From Paragemmobacter kunshanensis (lineage in GTDB: Bacteria > Pseudomonadota > Alphaproteobacteria > Rhodobacterales > Rhodobacteraceae): DNA of 64,000 nt. Below, one piece after another: positions 55,791-64,000 of the stretch (positions are counted from its first letter, which is position 1; the number at the start of each line of letters is the position of its first letter). Where the stretch lies: NCBI RefSeq assembly GCF_011059185.1, contig NZ_JAALFE010000001.1:372001-436000 (forward strand), given 5' to 3'. The notes under the pieces were generated by a model. It did no database searches, was not told where the DNA came from, and saw only the letters and a program-made list of their open reading frames with translations. The translations under genes and the position numbers were made by a program.

Positions 55791-58700
55791 CGAATGCCGC
55801 TTCAGAAAGACAGGTGCAGGCCGCCAGCCCCGTGGCATCGACCTGGTTGTCGGCCAATGCCGGATCCGGCAAGACCCGCGTGCTGACGGATCGCGTGGCG
55901 CGCCTTCTTCTGGGTGGGGTGGAGCCGCAGCACATCCTGTGCCTGACCTATACCAAGGCTGCCGCGACCGAGATGCAGAACCGGCTGTTCCGCCGTCTTG
56001 GCGAATGGGCGATGAAGCCGGACGCGGCCCTGCGGTCTGCCCTTGCAGAACTGGGCGAGGGCGGGCGGCTGGATGCGGATACGCTGGCCCAGGCCCGCCG
56101 CCTGTTCGCGCGCGCCATCGAGACGCCCGGCGGGCTGCGTATCCAGACCATCCATTCCTTCTGCGCCAGCCTGCTGCGCCGCTTTCCGCTTGAGGCCGGG
56201 GTATCCCCGCAATTCGTGGAACTGGATGACCGAAGCGCCCGCCTGCTGCAGGATGACATCCTTGAGGAACTGGCCGGAGGGCTGGCCCCGGACGTGATCG
56301 GTGATGTTGCCCGGGCCTGGACGGGAGAGGATTTCGGAACCCTGATCCGGCAGATCACTGCCAGGCGCGCGAAATTCGCAACGCCCCTTTCCCCAGAGGA
56401 TGCCCGCCGCCTTTTCGGCCTGAAGCCGGATGACACTGCAGACAGGTTGCTGGCAGAGGTCTTTCTGGGGGACGAACCGGCCTGGATGCCGGATGTCATT
56501 TCTGCGCTGGTGGCCAAGGGTGGCAATGATTCCAAGGCAGCCGGGAAGCTGGCCCCGCTCGATCTGCTTGATCCGGGGCTAGCCACCTTGTCGGTGCTGG
56601 AAGATGTCTTTCTGAACGGAGCAAAGGCCAAGGAACCCTTTACCGCAAAGATCGGCAGCTTTCCCACCAAGGACACCCGCACGGCCCTTGGTCCGCTTCT
56701 TGACCGCCTTGAGAACCTGATGCGCCGGGTCGAAGCGGCGCGCAGCAAGCGGATTGCGCTGAATGCGATGGAGCGGGCGCTGGTGCTGCATCGCTTTGCC
56801 GCTGCCTTCCTGCCGCTTTACGAACAGCGCAAGGCGCAGCGCGGATGGCTGGATTTCGACGACCTGATCACCCGCGCATCCGGCCTGCTGACCGATCCCA
56901 CGGTCGCGGCCTGGGTTCTGTTCCGGCTTGATGGCGGGATCGACCATATCCTGGTGGACGAAGCACAGGATACCAGCCCGGACCAATGGCGCGTGATCGA
57001 AAGCCTGGCTGCCGAATTTACCGCAGGTTCCGGGGCGCGCGAGGTGGAGAGGACGCTTTTCGTCGTGGGGGACAAGAAGCAATCCATCTATTCCTTCCAG
57101 GGCGCGGATGTGGCGGCCTTTGACGAAAAGCAGGCCGCCTTTCGCGCCAGATTTCAGGCTGTGGAGCGATTCTTCCAGTCGCTGGAACTGGAACATTCCT
57201 TCCGCTCGTCGCCCGCGATCCTGCGTGTCGTGGATGAGACCTTTGGTGATCGCTACCCGGCGGCGCTGGGGGGCAGATCCAGCCATATCGCTTTCTGGGA
57301 TGACATGCCGGGCAGGGTGGACCTTTGGCCGTTGGTGGAAAAGGCCGAGTCGGGCGAAGAGGATGACTGGCGCAATCCCGTCGACCTGATCACCGAAGAA
57401 CATCACACCGCCCGCCTTGCGGCACAGATCGCCGATGAAATTGCCCGCCTGATCCGCGACGGCATCGCCATCCCTGAAAACGGCTCCTCCCGCGCCGTGC
57501 ATGCGGGCGATTTCCTGATCCTTGTGCAACGCCGGTCTGACCTGTTCGCCGAGATCATCCGCGCCTGCAAGGCCCGTGGCCTGCCGATTGCCGGGGCAGA
57601 CCGGCTGAAGCTGGGGGCAGAGTTGGCGGTGAAGGATATTTCGGCCCTTCTCGCCTTTCTTGCGACGCCCGAGGATGACCTGTCCCTGGCCGCTGTACTG
57701 CGTTCGCCTCTGTGTGGCTGGACCGAGGCAGAGCTGTTTGCCCTGGCCCATCCGCGAAAGGGCTATCTGTGGGAGGCGCTGCGCGACCAGGCCGCGATCC
57801 ATGCCTCGACACATGCCATGCTGACCGATCTGCGCGATCAGGCCGATTATCTGCGGCCCTATGATCTGATCGAGCGCCTGCTGACGCGCCATGACGGCCG
57901 CCGCCGCCTGCTGCAAAGGTTGGGGCCAGAGGCCGAGGATGGCATCGACGAACTGCTGTCGCAGGCACTGGCCTATGAACGGACGGACATACCCAGCCTG
58001 ACCGGCTTTCTGGTCTGGCTTGCGACCGACGAGGTCGAGGTGAAGCGCCAGATGGACAGTGAAGGCCATCGGATCCGCGTGATGACGGTGCATGGCGCAA
58101 AGGGCCTGGAGGCCCCCATCGTGATCCTGCCCGATACCTGCGACACCACCCCCCGCGACAGGGATGAGGTGGTCGAGATCGAAGCTCTGTCCGACCAGAT
58201 CGTTCCTGTCTGGCGCACCCCCGCCGAGGAAAGCCCGGCCGGCATCGCCGCTGCCCGCGCCCGCCGCAAGGAACGCGACGCGGAGGAGCGCCTTCGCCTG
58301 CTGTATGTCGCCCTGACACGGGCGCGGTCCTGGCTGATCGTCTGCGGCGCGGGCGAGGCACGGCAGGAACAATCCTGGTATCGCATGGTTGCGCAGGGGA
58401 TCGAGGCTGCCGGGGCCGAAGCGCTGCCCGGCGGCCGCCTGCGGCATGCCTATGGGGCCTGGCCTGATCCGAAGCCAGGTCTGGTTCAGGCCGACAGCCT
58501 GCCACCTTTGCCCGGCTGGGCAGTTCAGCCCGCTGAGCAACCGCCCCGCCCGCCACAACCCTTGTCACCCTCGGATCTTGGAGGGGCCAAGGCATTGCCT
58601 GGCGAAGGGCTGGACGAAGAGGCCGCGAAGGCACGCGGCACGGCGTTGCATCTGCTTCTGGAACATCTTCCGGGTGCCGACGTCGCCGATCATCCGGCGC

Positions 58701-59107
58701 TTGCCGCGACCCTGATCCCGGATCCTGAAACGCGCGTCGAACTCCTGGCCGAGGCGCAGGCCGTCATCGAGGCCCATCCCGCCCTGTTCCGGAACGATGC
58801 CCTGACAGAGGTCGAGATCACCGCAACCCTGCTGGGGCAGCCCATGCGGGGCACGATCGACAGGCTGATCCTGCACCCCGACCGGCTTCTTGCCATCGAC
58901 TTCAAGTCGAACCGCACGCTTCCCGCCACATCCGCAGAAGTGCCCGAAGGCATCCTGCGCCAGATGGGGGCCTATGCTGCGGCACTGGCGCAGATCTACC
59001 CTGATCGCCGGATCGAAACCGCCATACTCTGGACCCGGCACGCGCGCCTGATGCCCCTCGATCCCGATATCGTGAGTGCGGCACTCTCCCGCACCACGAT
59101 CCCTTGA
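55787..59107 (+). CDS. addA: Double-strand break repair helicase-nuclease AddA
   Basis: AddA is the UvrD/Rep-type motor and second nuclease of AddAB. The 1106-residue protein has Walker [14 protein letters not shown], the early motif [15 protein letters not shown], Walker [50 protein letters not shown] and [15 protein letters not shown] in helicase order. A C-terminal PD-(D/E)xK nuclease with [12 protein letters not shown] follows. The ATG at 55787 overlaps the addB stop. The gene is followed after about 60 bases by trxA, the usual order in Rhodobacteraceae. Confidence 0.95.
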   Translation: MTNAASERQVQAASPVASTWLSANAGSGKTRVLTDRVARLLLGGVEPQHILCLTYTKAAATEMQNRLFRRLGEWAMKPDAALRSALAELGEGGRLDADTLAQARRLFARAIETPGGLRIQTIHSFCASLLRRFPLEAGVSPQFVELDDRSARLLQDDILEELAGGLAPDVIGDVARAWTGEDFGTLIRQITARRAKFATPLSPEDARRLFGLKPDDTADRLLAEVFLGDEPAWMPDVISALVAKGGNDSKAAGKLAPLDLLDPGLATLSVLEDVFLNGAKAKEPFTAKIGSFPTKDTRTALGPLLDRLENLMRRVEAARSKRIALNAMERALVLHRFAAAFLPLYEQRKAQRGWLDFDDLITRASGLLTDPTVAAWVLFRLDGGIDHILVDEAQDTSPDQWRVIESLAAEFTAGSGAREVERTLFVVGDKKQSIYSFQGADVAAFDEKQAAFRARFQAVERFFQSLELEHSFRSSPAILRVVDETFGDRYPAALGGRSSHIAFWDDMPGRVDLWPLVEKAESGEEDDWRNPVDLITEEHHTARLAAQIADEIARLIRDGIAIPENGSSRAVHAGDFLILVQRRSDLFAEIIRACKARGLPIAGADRLKLGAELAVKDISALLAFLATPEDDLSLAAVLRSPLCGWTEAELFALAHPRKGYLWEALRDQAAIHASTHAMLTDLRDQADYLRPYDLIERLLTRHDGRRRLLQRLGPEAEDGIDELLSQALAYERTDIPSLTGFLVWLATDEVEVKRQMDSEGHRIRVMTVHGAKGLEAPIVILPDTCDTTPRDRDEVVEIEALSDQIVPVWRTPAEESPAGIAAARARRKERDAEERLRLLYVALTRARSWLIVCGAGEARQEQSWYRMVAQGIEAAGAEALPGGRLRHAYGAWPDPKPGLVQADSLPPLPGWAVQPAEQPPRPPQPLSPSDLGGAKALPGEGLDEEAAKARGTALHLLLEHLPGADVADHPALAATLIPDPETRVELLAEAQAVIEAHPALFRNDALTEVEITATLLGQPMRGTIDRLILHPDRLLAIDFKSNRTLPATSAEVPEGILRQMGAYAAALAQIYPDRRIETAILWTRHARLMPLDPDIVSAALSRTTIP

Positions 59108-59166
59108 CGAGTCTCGCTGCGGTCCATAGCTTCACGGGCCGATATTCCATTCAGGAGATATGTCAG

Positions 59167-59493
59167 ATGGGCGCTGCGACCGTCGCCGTCACCGATGCCA
59201 CCTTCGATGCCGAAGTCCGCAAGTCGGACGTTCCGGTGGTGGTGGATTTCTGGGCCGAATGGTGCGGCCCCTGCCGCCAGATCGGCCCGGCGCTGGAGGA
59301 ACTTGCCGTTGAATATGCGGGCAAGGTCAAGATCGTGAAGGTCAATGTCGACGAAAACCCCGACAGCCCGGCGCAGCTTGGCGTGCGGGGGATTCCTGCG
59401 CTGTTCCTGTTCAAGGACGGGCAGGTCGTGTCGAACAAGGTTGGCGCAGCACCCAAGGCCGCGCTGGCGACCTGGATCCAGTCGGCGATCTGA
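59167..59493 (+). CDS. trxA: Thioredoxin
   Basis: This 108-residue thioredoxin reduces protein disulfides and supplies electrons to ribonucleotide reductase and other enzymes. The active site is [13 protein letters not shown] with the classic CGPC. The cis-proline segment is [14 protein letters not shown]. The ATG at 59167 follows AGGAGAT by eight bases; the frame is open into the end of addA but without a ribosome site. It ends just before a strong terminator, closing the tsaE-amgK-murU-addBA-trxA transcription unit. Confidence 0.96.
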   Translation: MGAATVAVTDATFDAEVRKSDVPVVVDFWAEWCGPCRQIGPALEELAVEYAGKVKIVKVNVDENPDSPAQLGVRGIPALFLFKDGQVVSNKVGAAPKAALATWIQSAI

Positions 59494-59514
59494 TCCGACT
59501 CACCCTCAAGGATG

Positions 59515-59543
59515 GGGCGGCCCGGTGTGGCCGCCCTTTTCCT
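59515..59543 (+). terminator. Rho-independent terminator after trxA
   Basis: GGGCGGCC (59515-59522) pairs with GGCCGCCC (59529-59536) around a 6-base loop and is followed by TTTTCCTTTTG. Confidence 0.88.
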
Positions 59544-59588
59544 TTTGCCGCGCGCATGCCCATATTGGGCGAAAGACAGGAGGCCCCA

Positions 59589-60146
59589 ATGTCCGATGAC
59601 AAGTTTCCCGGCTGGCACGGCACTACGATCCTTGCTGTGCGCAAAGGCGGTGAAGTGGTCGTCGCGGGCGATGGCCAGGTGAGCCTTGGTCAGACCGTGA
59701 TCAAGGGAACGGCGCGCAAGGTGCGCCGCCTGTCGCCGGGTGGACGCGATGTCGTCTGCGGCTTTGCCGGATCTACCGCCGATGCCTTTACCCTGCTGGA
59801 ACGGCTTGAGAAGAAGCTTGAAGCTGCCCCCGGTCAGCTTGCGCGGGCCTGTGTCGATCTGGCCAAGGATTGGCGGATGGACAAGTATCTGCGCAATCTC
59901 GAGGCGATGCTGATCGTCACCGACGGGCGTGATCTTTTCGTCATCACCGGCGCAGGCGATGTGCTGGAACCCGAACATGACATCGCCGCCATCGGATCGG
60001 GCGGAAACTTCGCCCTGGCGGCGGCGCGCGGTCTGATGCAGGCCGACCTGCCTGCCGAAGACATCGCCCGCCGTGCCATGGCGATTGCCGCCGATATCTG
60101 CGTCTATACCAACGGCAATCTGACGGTTGAAACGATCCGGGCCTAG
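59589..60146 (+). CDS. hslV: ATP-dependent protease subunit HslV
   Basis: HslV is the proteolytic core of the HslUV (ClpYQ) protease. The 185-residue protein carries a short propeptide ([11 protein letters not shown]) that is cut to expose the catalytic threonine of [10 protein letters not shown] (T12). It is followed by [52 protein letters not shown] and [11 protein letters not shown]. The ATG at 59589 follows an AGGAGG. The ATPase gene hslU is not next to it: the following gene is on the opposite strand and the stops overlap by four bases. Confidence 0.95.
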   Translation: MSDDKFPGWHGTTILAVRKGGEVVVAGDGQVSLGQTVIKGTARKVRRLSPGGRDVVCGFAGSTADAFTLLERLEKKLEAAPGQLARACVDLAKDWRMDKYLRNLEAMLIVTDGRDLFVITGAGDVLEPEHDIAAIGSGGNFALAAARGLMQADLPAEDIARRAMAIAADICVYTNGNLTVETIRA

Positions 60147-60559
60147 GCCGCGCGATCAAGTGCCTCGTTCACCACGGCGACGATCTTTCCGAGCGGCTGC
60201 CTTGTCAGGGTCTTGGGCAGCGTCAGAACGACCCGTGCGCGAAGGTCTTCATCCAGCCGGTCGCGGATCGCGCCCAGAAGCGGAGGAGATGCCGCAAGCA
60301 CAAGGCGCTGTGCCCCGCCGCGCGCCGCTTCGCGTGCAAGGCGGCTGACGACCTGGGCGGCAAAGGCCGACGTGGCGAGCCGCCCGCGATCCGTCACTTC
60401 CGGCAGGGGGCGGCGCGTTTCAGGCACACGCGGGGCCGGTGCATCCATCCTGTCGATCAGGCGAAGGTCGGGATTTCGAACGCAGCCCGCATTCTCCAGA
60501 ATCATCGCCCCTTCGGAACAGGCAACGACGATCCATGTTCCCCGATGAAGTCTTGGCAT
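60143..60559 (-). CDS. Host-attachment-family protein
   Basis: This 138-residue protein fits the host-attachment protein family (named after an Agrobacterium gene needed for attachment), with an eRF1-like fold. Recognisable parts are [18 protein letters not shown] at the N-terminus and a C-terminal core, [19 protein letters not shown] and [17 protein letters not shown], ending [11 protein letters not shown]-like [13 protein letters not shown]. The ATG at 60559 follows AGGAGGAG; the longer frame to 60643 lacks a ribosome site. Many free-living Rhodobacteraceae carry it, so a role in host attachment should not be assumed. It is convergent with hslV. Confidence 0.85.
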   Translation of the reverse strand: MPRLHRGTWIVVACSEGAMILENAGCVRNPDLRLIDRMDAPAPRVPETRRPLPEVTDRGRLATSAFAAQVVSRLAREAARGGAQRLVLAASPPLLGAIRDRLDEDLRARVVLTLPKTLTRQPLGKIVAVVNEALDRAA

Positions 60560-60785
60560 TCCGCTCTCCTCCTGCTTGCGTTGTGGTTTCCCGTTCAACG
60601 TGGAAAGCGGGAAGCGCTGCGGAAGTGCGGCAGCCTGCCGCATCCCGGCGAAAGGGCCCGGAATGAAGGCAAATGGCTGTTGACCTCACGGCAAGTTCAA
60701 CCGCCCCGGGCGGCTGCGCGATTTTGCTTGCCAGATGGCGGGATGGCCCGTCTAACTTGTTCCCCAAACGTACAGGAGCGCAGAT

Positions 60786-61574
60786 TTGGCAGCACCCGCC
60801 GCGCAAAGCAGGACAAGCGAGGCCCCCGAAGCGATCCGCGTCGAAGGGCTGCACAAGTCCTTTGGTCCGCATGAAGTGCTGAAGGGTGTCGATCTGACCG
60901 CGCATGAAGGCGATGTGATCGCCGTCATCGGTGGGTCGGGATCCGGAAAATCCACCATGCTGCGTTGCATCAACTTTCTGGAAACGCCCAGCGCTGGAAA
61001 GATCGTGATCGCAGGCGAAGAGGTGCGCCAGCGCCCCGAAGGCGGCGCGGCGGATCGCCGACAGATCGAACGTATCCGGCGCAGCCTGGGAATGGTGTTC
61101 CAGAACTTCAATCTCTGGACGCACAAGACGGTTCTGGACAACCTGATCGAGGTGCCGGTCCATGTTCTGGGCGTGCCCAGGGCCGAGGCGACGGAGCGCG
61201 CGATGACCTTGCTTGCGCGGGTCGGCCTGGCGGAAAAGGCCGGGGCCTATCCTGCCTTCCTGTCAGGTGGCCAGCAACAGCGGGCCGCCATTGCGCGGGC
61301 GCTGTGCATGGAACCCAAGGCGATGCTCTTTGACGAACCGACCTCGGCGCTTGATCCCGAACTGGTGGGTGAGGTTCTGGCGGTGATCCGGGCCCTTGCG
61401 GCCGAAGGGCGGACGATGATCCTTGTGACACATGAGATGAAGTTCGCCCGCGAAGTGGCCAGCCATGTCGTCTTTCTGGCCAGCGGTCTGGTCGAGGAAC
61501 AGGGTCCGCCAGAACAGCTTTTCGGTGCGCCGCAATCGCCGCGCCTGCAACAATTCCTCCGGTCCGTGGGCTGA
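60786..61574 (+). CDS. Polar amino-acid ABC transporter ATP-binding protein
   Basis: This 262-residue ATPase of the HisP/GlnQ/OccP family has Walker A GGSGSGKSTMLRCINFLE, Q-loop MVFQNFNLWTHKTVLDN, signature LSGGQQQRAAIARAL, Walker B MLFDEPTSALDPEL and the switch histidine in LVTHEMKFAREVA. The frame starts with TTG at 60786; AGGAG (60774-60778) lies seven bases before it, so the TTG is the real start. The insert EGGAADRRQIERIRRSLG is typical of the histidine/lysine/octopine branch. It leads an operon of binding protein and two permeases. Confidence 0.93.
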   Translation: MAAPAAQSRTSEAPEAIRVEGLHKSFGPHEVLKGVDLTAHEGDVIAVIGGSGSGKSTMLRCINFLETPSAGKIVIAGEEVRQRPEGGAADRRQIERIRRSLGMVFQNFNLWTHKTVLDNLIEVPVHVLGVPRAEATERAMTLLARVGLAEKAGAYPAFLSGGQQQRAAIARALCMEPKAMLFDEPTSALDPELVGEVLAVIRALAAEGRTMILVTHEMKFAREVASHVVFLASGLVEEQGPPEQLFGAPQSPRLQQFLRSVG

Positions 61575-61612
61575 GAGGGACAAACAAGAAACCAGAACAG
61601 GGAGTCTGACCA

Positions 61613-62389
61613 ATGAAGAGAACCATGACCGCCGCCCTTGCGCTGAGCCTTGGCCTGATCGCCGGTGCTGCCAGCGCGCAAACCGTGAAGGTGGGTATTG
61701 CCGCAGAAGCCTATCCCCCCTTTGCCAGCCAGGATGCCAGCGGCGCCTGGGTCGGCTGGGAGGTCGAGATGATCGGTGCGATCTGCGCCGCTGCGGAACT
61801 GCAGTGCGAAATCGTTCCCGTGGCGTGGGATGGCATCATCCCGGCGCTGACCGCAGGGCAGATCGACGCGATCATGGCGTCGATGTCGATCACGGAAGAG
61901 CGGATGCAGACGATCGACTTTTCGAACAAGTATTACAACACCCCCACGGTCGTTGTCGGTGCCAAGGGCGTTGAGATGGATGCCACACCTGAGGGACTGA
62001 CCGGCAAGGTGATCGGGGTTCAGGTCTCGACCGTGCATCAGGCCTATGTGGAGAAATACTTTGCCCCTGTTGCGGGCGAGGTGAAGACCTATCAGACGCA
62101 GGATGAGGCCAACCAGGATCTGATCGCGGGCAGGATCGACGCAACGCAGGCCGACAGCATCGCGCTGGACGCCTTCCTTGCCACGCCCGAAGGCGCCGCC
62201 TGCTGCGAAGTGAAGGGGACCGTCGCGGATGACCCGGCGATCCTTGGCCTTGGCGTCGGCGTGGGTCTGCGCAAGGGCGAGGAAGAGCTGAAGGCGGCCT
62301 TCAACAAGGGCATTGCCGGGGTTCTGGCCGACGGCACCTATGAAAAGGTGACTGCGGGCTACTTCGCCTCGTCCATCTACGGCAACTGA
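61613..62389 (+). CDS. Polar amino-acid ABC transporter substrate-binding protein
   Basis: This 258-residue periplasmic protein has a Sec leader (MKRTMTAALALSLGLIAGAASAQ, cut near residue 22). The mature part follows the LAO/histidine/nopaline-binding group: KVGIAAEAYPPFASQDASG, VPVAWDGIIPALTAGQIDAI, MSITEERMQTIDFSNKYY, and a ligand-site aspartate region AGRIDATQADSIALDAF. A CC pair (AACCEVKG) near residue 205 is unusual. The ligand is probably a basic or opine-like amino acid by family, but this is not certain. Confidence 0.92.
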   Translation: MKRTMTAALALSLGLIAGAASAQTVKVGIAAEAYPPFASQDASGAWVGWEVEMIGAICAAAELQCEIVPVAWDGIIPALTAGQIDAIMASMSITEERMQTIDFSNKYYNTPTVVVGAKGVEMDATPEGLTGKVIGVQVSTVHQAYVEKYFAPVAGEVKTYQTQDEANQDLIAGRIDATQADSIALDAFLATPEGAACCEVKGTVADDPAILGLGVGVGLRKGEEELKAAFNKGIAGVLADGTYEKVTAGYFASSIYGN

Positions 62390-62421
62390 GGATGGGCTGA
62401 CGCAAGCAGGAGAGGGGCAGC

Positions 62422-63138
62422 ATGGAAACGCTGGACCTTCTGGCCCTCTCGCCCCCCGGATGGGGGGCAACGCTGCTGGCCGGGCTGTGGAATTCGCTTC
62501 TGATCGCGGTCGGGGCGTTTTCCATGGGTCTGGTTCTGGGCGGGCTTGGCGCATGGGGCAAGATCCATGGCGGGCCCATCACGCGCGACCTGCTGGCGAT
62601 GTATACGACGATCGTCCGGGCCGTGCCGGAACTGATCCTGATCCTGATCCTTTACTTCGGCGTCACTGATCTGGTGAACCAGATCCTGATCGCCTTCGGC
62701 CATGAACGTATCCAGATTTCCGGCGTGGCTGCCGGGATTACCGTGCTTGGTGTGGTGCAGGGCGCCTATGCGACCGAGGTTCTTCGCGGCGCGCTTCTGG
62801 CTGTCCCGCAGGGGCAGGTGGAGGCGGCAAAGGCCATGGGGATGCCGCCGCTTCTGATGGCGCGGCGGATCATCTTTCCGGCCATGCTGGGGCTGGCCAT
62901 GCCGGGGCTGGCGAACCTCTGGCTGATTGCCACAAAGGATACGGCGCTGCTGGCTGTCGTGGGTTTTTCCGAACTGACCTTCGCCACAAGGCAGGCCGCG
63001 GCAACCACCAAGGCGTTCTTCACCTTCTTCCTTGCGGCCGGTGTGATCTACCTGATCATCACCCTGCTGTCGGGCTGGGCCTTTGCCCGGATCGAAGCCT
63101 GGGCGCGCCGCGGCGAGCCGCGAAATGCGGGGGGCTGA
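62422..63138 (+). CDS. Polar amino-acid ABC transporter permease 1 (HisQ type)
   Basis: This 238-residue inner-membrane subunit has five predicted helices. The permease loop (EAA-type) reads QVEAAKAMGMPPLLMARRII with PAMLGLAMPGLAN, and the N-terminal helix IAVGAFSMGLVLGGLGAW and the TIVRAVPELILILILYFG stretch are typical of the HisQ/ArtQ family. It lies 32 bp after the binding-protein gene and immediately before the second permease. Confidence 0.93.
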   Translation: METLDLLALSPPGWGATLLAGLWNSLLIAVGAFSMGLVLGGLGAWGKIHGGPITRDLLAMYTTIVRAVPELILILILYFGVTDLVNQILIAFGHERIQISGVAAGITVLGVVQGAYATEVLRGALLAVPQGQVEAAKAMGMPPLLMARRIIFPAMLGLAMPGLANLWLIATKDTALLAVVGFSELTFATRQAAATTKAFFTFFLAAGVIYLIITLLSGWAFARIEAWARRGEPRNAGG

Positions 63139-63142
63139 TCCG

Positions 63143-63919
63143 ATGCGCGACTGGCTGCAACCCCACCGCATCTTCCTTTGCCTGATCGGCGCGGCGCTGG
63201 TTGTCTGGTGCGCAACCCAGATGCGCTGGGACTGGCTGCCGAAATACGCGCCCCTGATGGCCGAAGGCATCTGGCGGACGATCTGGCTGCTGGTTCTGTC
63301 CACCGTGCTGGGCATGATGCTTGCCATTCCCCTTGGCCTCGCGCAGGCGGCGGGGCCCTGGTATCTGGCGGCCCCTGCCCGCATCTTCTGCACGGTGATC
63401 CGGGGCACGCCGCTTCTGTTGCAGATCTGGCTTCTCTACTACGGGCTGGGTTCGCTTTTCCCGCAGTTTCCGTGGATCCGGCAAAGCGATCTGTGGCCGA
63501 TCCTGCGGCAGGCCTGGCCCTATGCCCTGCTGGCGCTGACCCTGTCCTATGCGGGATATGAGGGCGAAGTGATGCGCGGGGCCTTCCGTTCCGTGCCGCG
63601 CGGCCAGCTGGAGGCGGCGCGCGCCATGGGGATGCCGCGCCACATGATCCTGTGGCGGATCTGGTTGCCGCAGGCGGTGCGCGCCGTATTGCCGACGCTT
63701 GGCGGCGAAACCGTGCTGCAGATGAAGGCCACGCCACTGGTGGCCACGATCACGGTGGTGGAGATCTATGCCGTGGCCAGCCGCGTGCGGCAGGACACGT
63801 TCATCGTCTATGAACCGCTTCTGCTGCTGGCGCTGGTCTACCTTTGCCTTGCCGGGCTGATCGTGCTTCTTTTCCGCCAGATCGAACGCCGTGGCCCGAT
63901 GACGCGCCGCGCTGGCTGA
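63143..63919 (+). CDS. Polar amino-acid ABC transporter permease 2 (HisM type)
   Basis: This 258-residue inner-membrane subunit has five to six helices and the EAA loop QLEAARAMGMPRHMILWRIW followed by LPQAVRAVLPTLGGE. The region TVIRGTPLLLQIWLLYYGLG is the usual HisM/ArtM segment. The ATG at 63143 is four bases after the stop of permease 1; an ATG at 63125 is possible. The two permeases would form the heterodimeric channel of this importer. The operon probably ends here. Confidence 0.93.
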   Translation: MRDWLQPHRIFLCLIGAALVVWCATQMRWDWLPKYAPLMAEGIWRTIWLLVLSTVLGMMLAIPLGLAQAAGPWYLAAPARIFCTVIRGTPLLLQIWLLYYGLGSLFPQFPWIRQSDLWPILRQAWPYALLALTLSYAGYEGEVMRGAFRSVPRGQLEAARAMGMPRHMILWRIWLPQAVRAVLPTLGGETVLQMKATPLVATITVVEIYAVASRVRQDTFIVYEPLLLLALVYLCLAGLIVLLFRQIERRGPMTRRAG

Positions 63920-63931
63920 AAGACCGACACC

Positions 63932-64000
63932 ATGCCTGCACTCATGATTCAGGGCACCGGCTCCAATGTGGGCAAGTCGCTTCTGGTGGCTGGCCTGTGC
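63932..64000 (+). CDS. cobQ: Cobyric acid synthase CobQ, N-terminal fragment (cut by window end)
   Basis: The last 23 codons read MPALMIQGTGSNVGKSLL and continue VAGLC. This is the N-terminal P-loop of cobyric acid synthase, which amidates the corrin ring in cobalamin synthesis. A second in-frame ATG at 63944 is an equally possible start. The rest of the gene lies outside the window, so only the first 69 bases can be judged. Confidence 0.8.
   Translation, partial: MPALMIQGTGSNVGKSLLVAGLC

Noticed and set aside
60679-60702. Inverted repeat GTTGA...TCAAC upstream of the amino-acid ABC operon.
   Set aside because: The arms are only five bases and no other feature supports an operator; it may occur by chance.

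Overview
The window is a continuous, high-G+C (roughly 63-66%), tightly packed stretch of an alphaproteobacterial chromosome. It almost certainly comes from the Rhodobacteraceae (Rhodobacter/Gemmobacter/Tabrizicola-type). The strongest evidence is the redox-control cluster regB / senC-regA-hvrA with ahcY nearby, a TakP-type TRAP solute-binding protein, the hemY-mic60-hemD block divergent from tsaD-gpsA, and the order divL-like/tsaE/amgK/murU/addB/addA/trxA. I see no rRNA or tRNA gene, insertion sequence, prophage or CRISPR array.

Layout. 0-2.7 kb: the end of a polyamine-type ABC transporter operon with a metallo-beta-lactamase-fold hydrolase and an agmatinase-family enzyme. 2.7-7.9 kb: an RND efflux operon (tetR, adaptor, pump) read leftward. 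8.5-9.9 kb: a secreted, extremely glycine-rich repeat protein. 9.9-14.1 kb: leftward genes for a TPR-sulfotransferase, a LapG-like cysteine protease and a P1B-4-type metal ATPase. 14.2-21.8 kb: a phosphorelay island of two hybrid histidine kinases, a lone receiver, an Hpt protein and a receiver fused to a degenerate GGDEF-like domain. 22.1-25.7 kb: a TRAP transporter for 2-oxoacid-like substrates. 25.9-29.3 kb: hemY, mic60 and hemD, leftward. 29.4-32.1 kb: tsaD, gpsA, a YciI protein and an EVE protein, rightward. 32.3-39.2 kb: ahcY and the reg cluster, with an HD hydrolase and a LysR regulator inserted. 39.2-49.35 kb: a complete sugar-uptake and catabolic locus. 49.4-59.5 kb: a divL-like PAS protein, tsaE, the cell-wall recycling pair amgK-murU, the recombination nuclease addBA and trxA. 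59.6-64 kb: hslV, a host-attachment-family protein, a polar amino-acid ABC transporter and the first codons of cobQ.

The most interesting block is the sugar locus. A leftward operon (sugar-binding protein, DUF2291 lipoprotein, ATPase, permease, then a DeoR regulator) is divergent from a rightward operon (FucI/AraA-family isomerase, split transketolase A and B, FGGY kinase). The shared 320-bp intergenic region holds a cluster of four TTGCGT(TTT)-type half-sites and a second inverted repeat. The gene content predicts a pathway of import, isomerisation to a ketose, phosphorylation and transketolase cleavage. It resembles the logic of the apiose/apulose transketolase pathway but uses a different isomerase family, so the substrate is unknown.

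Other points of note are a perfect CtrA-type box (TTAA-N7-TTAA) just upstream of the divL-like gene, the large repeat protein, a TRAP permease with a Gly/Leu/Pro/Gln-rich C-terminal tail, and the phosphorelay cluster.
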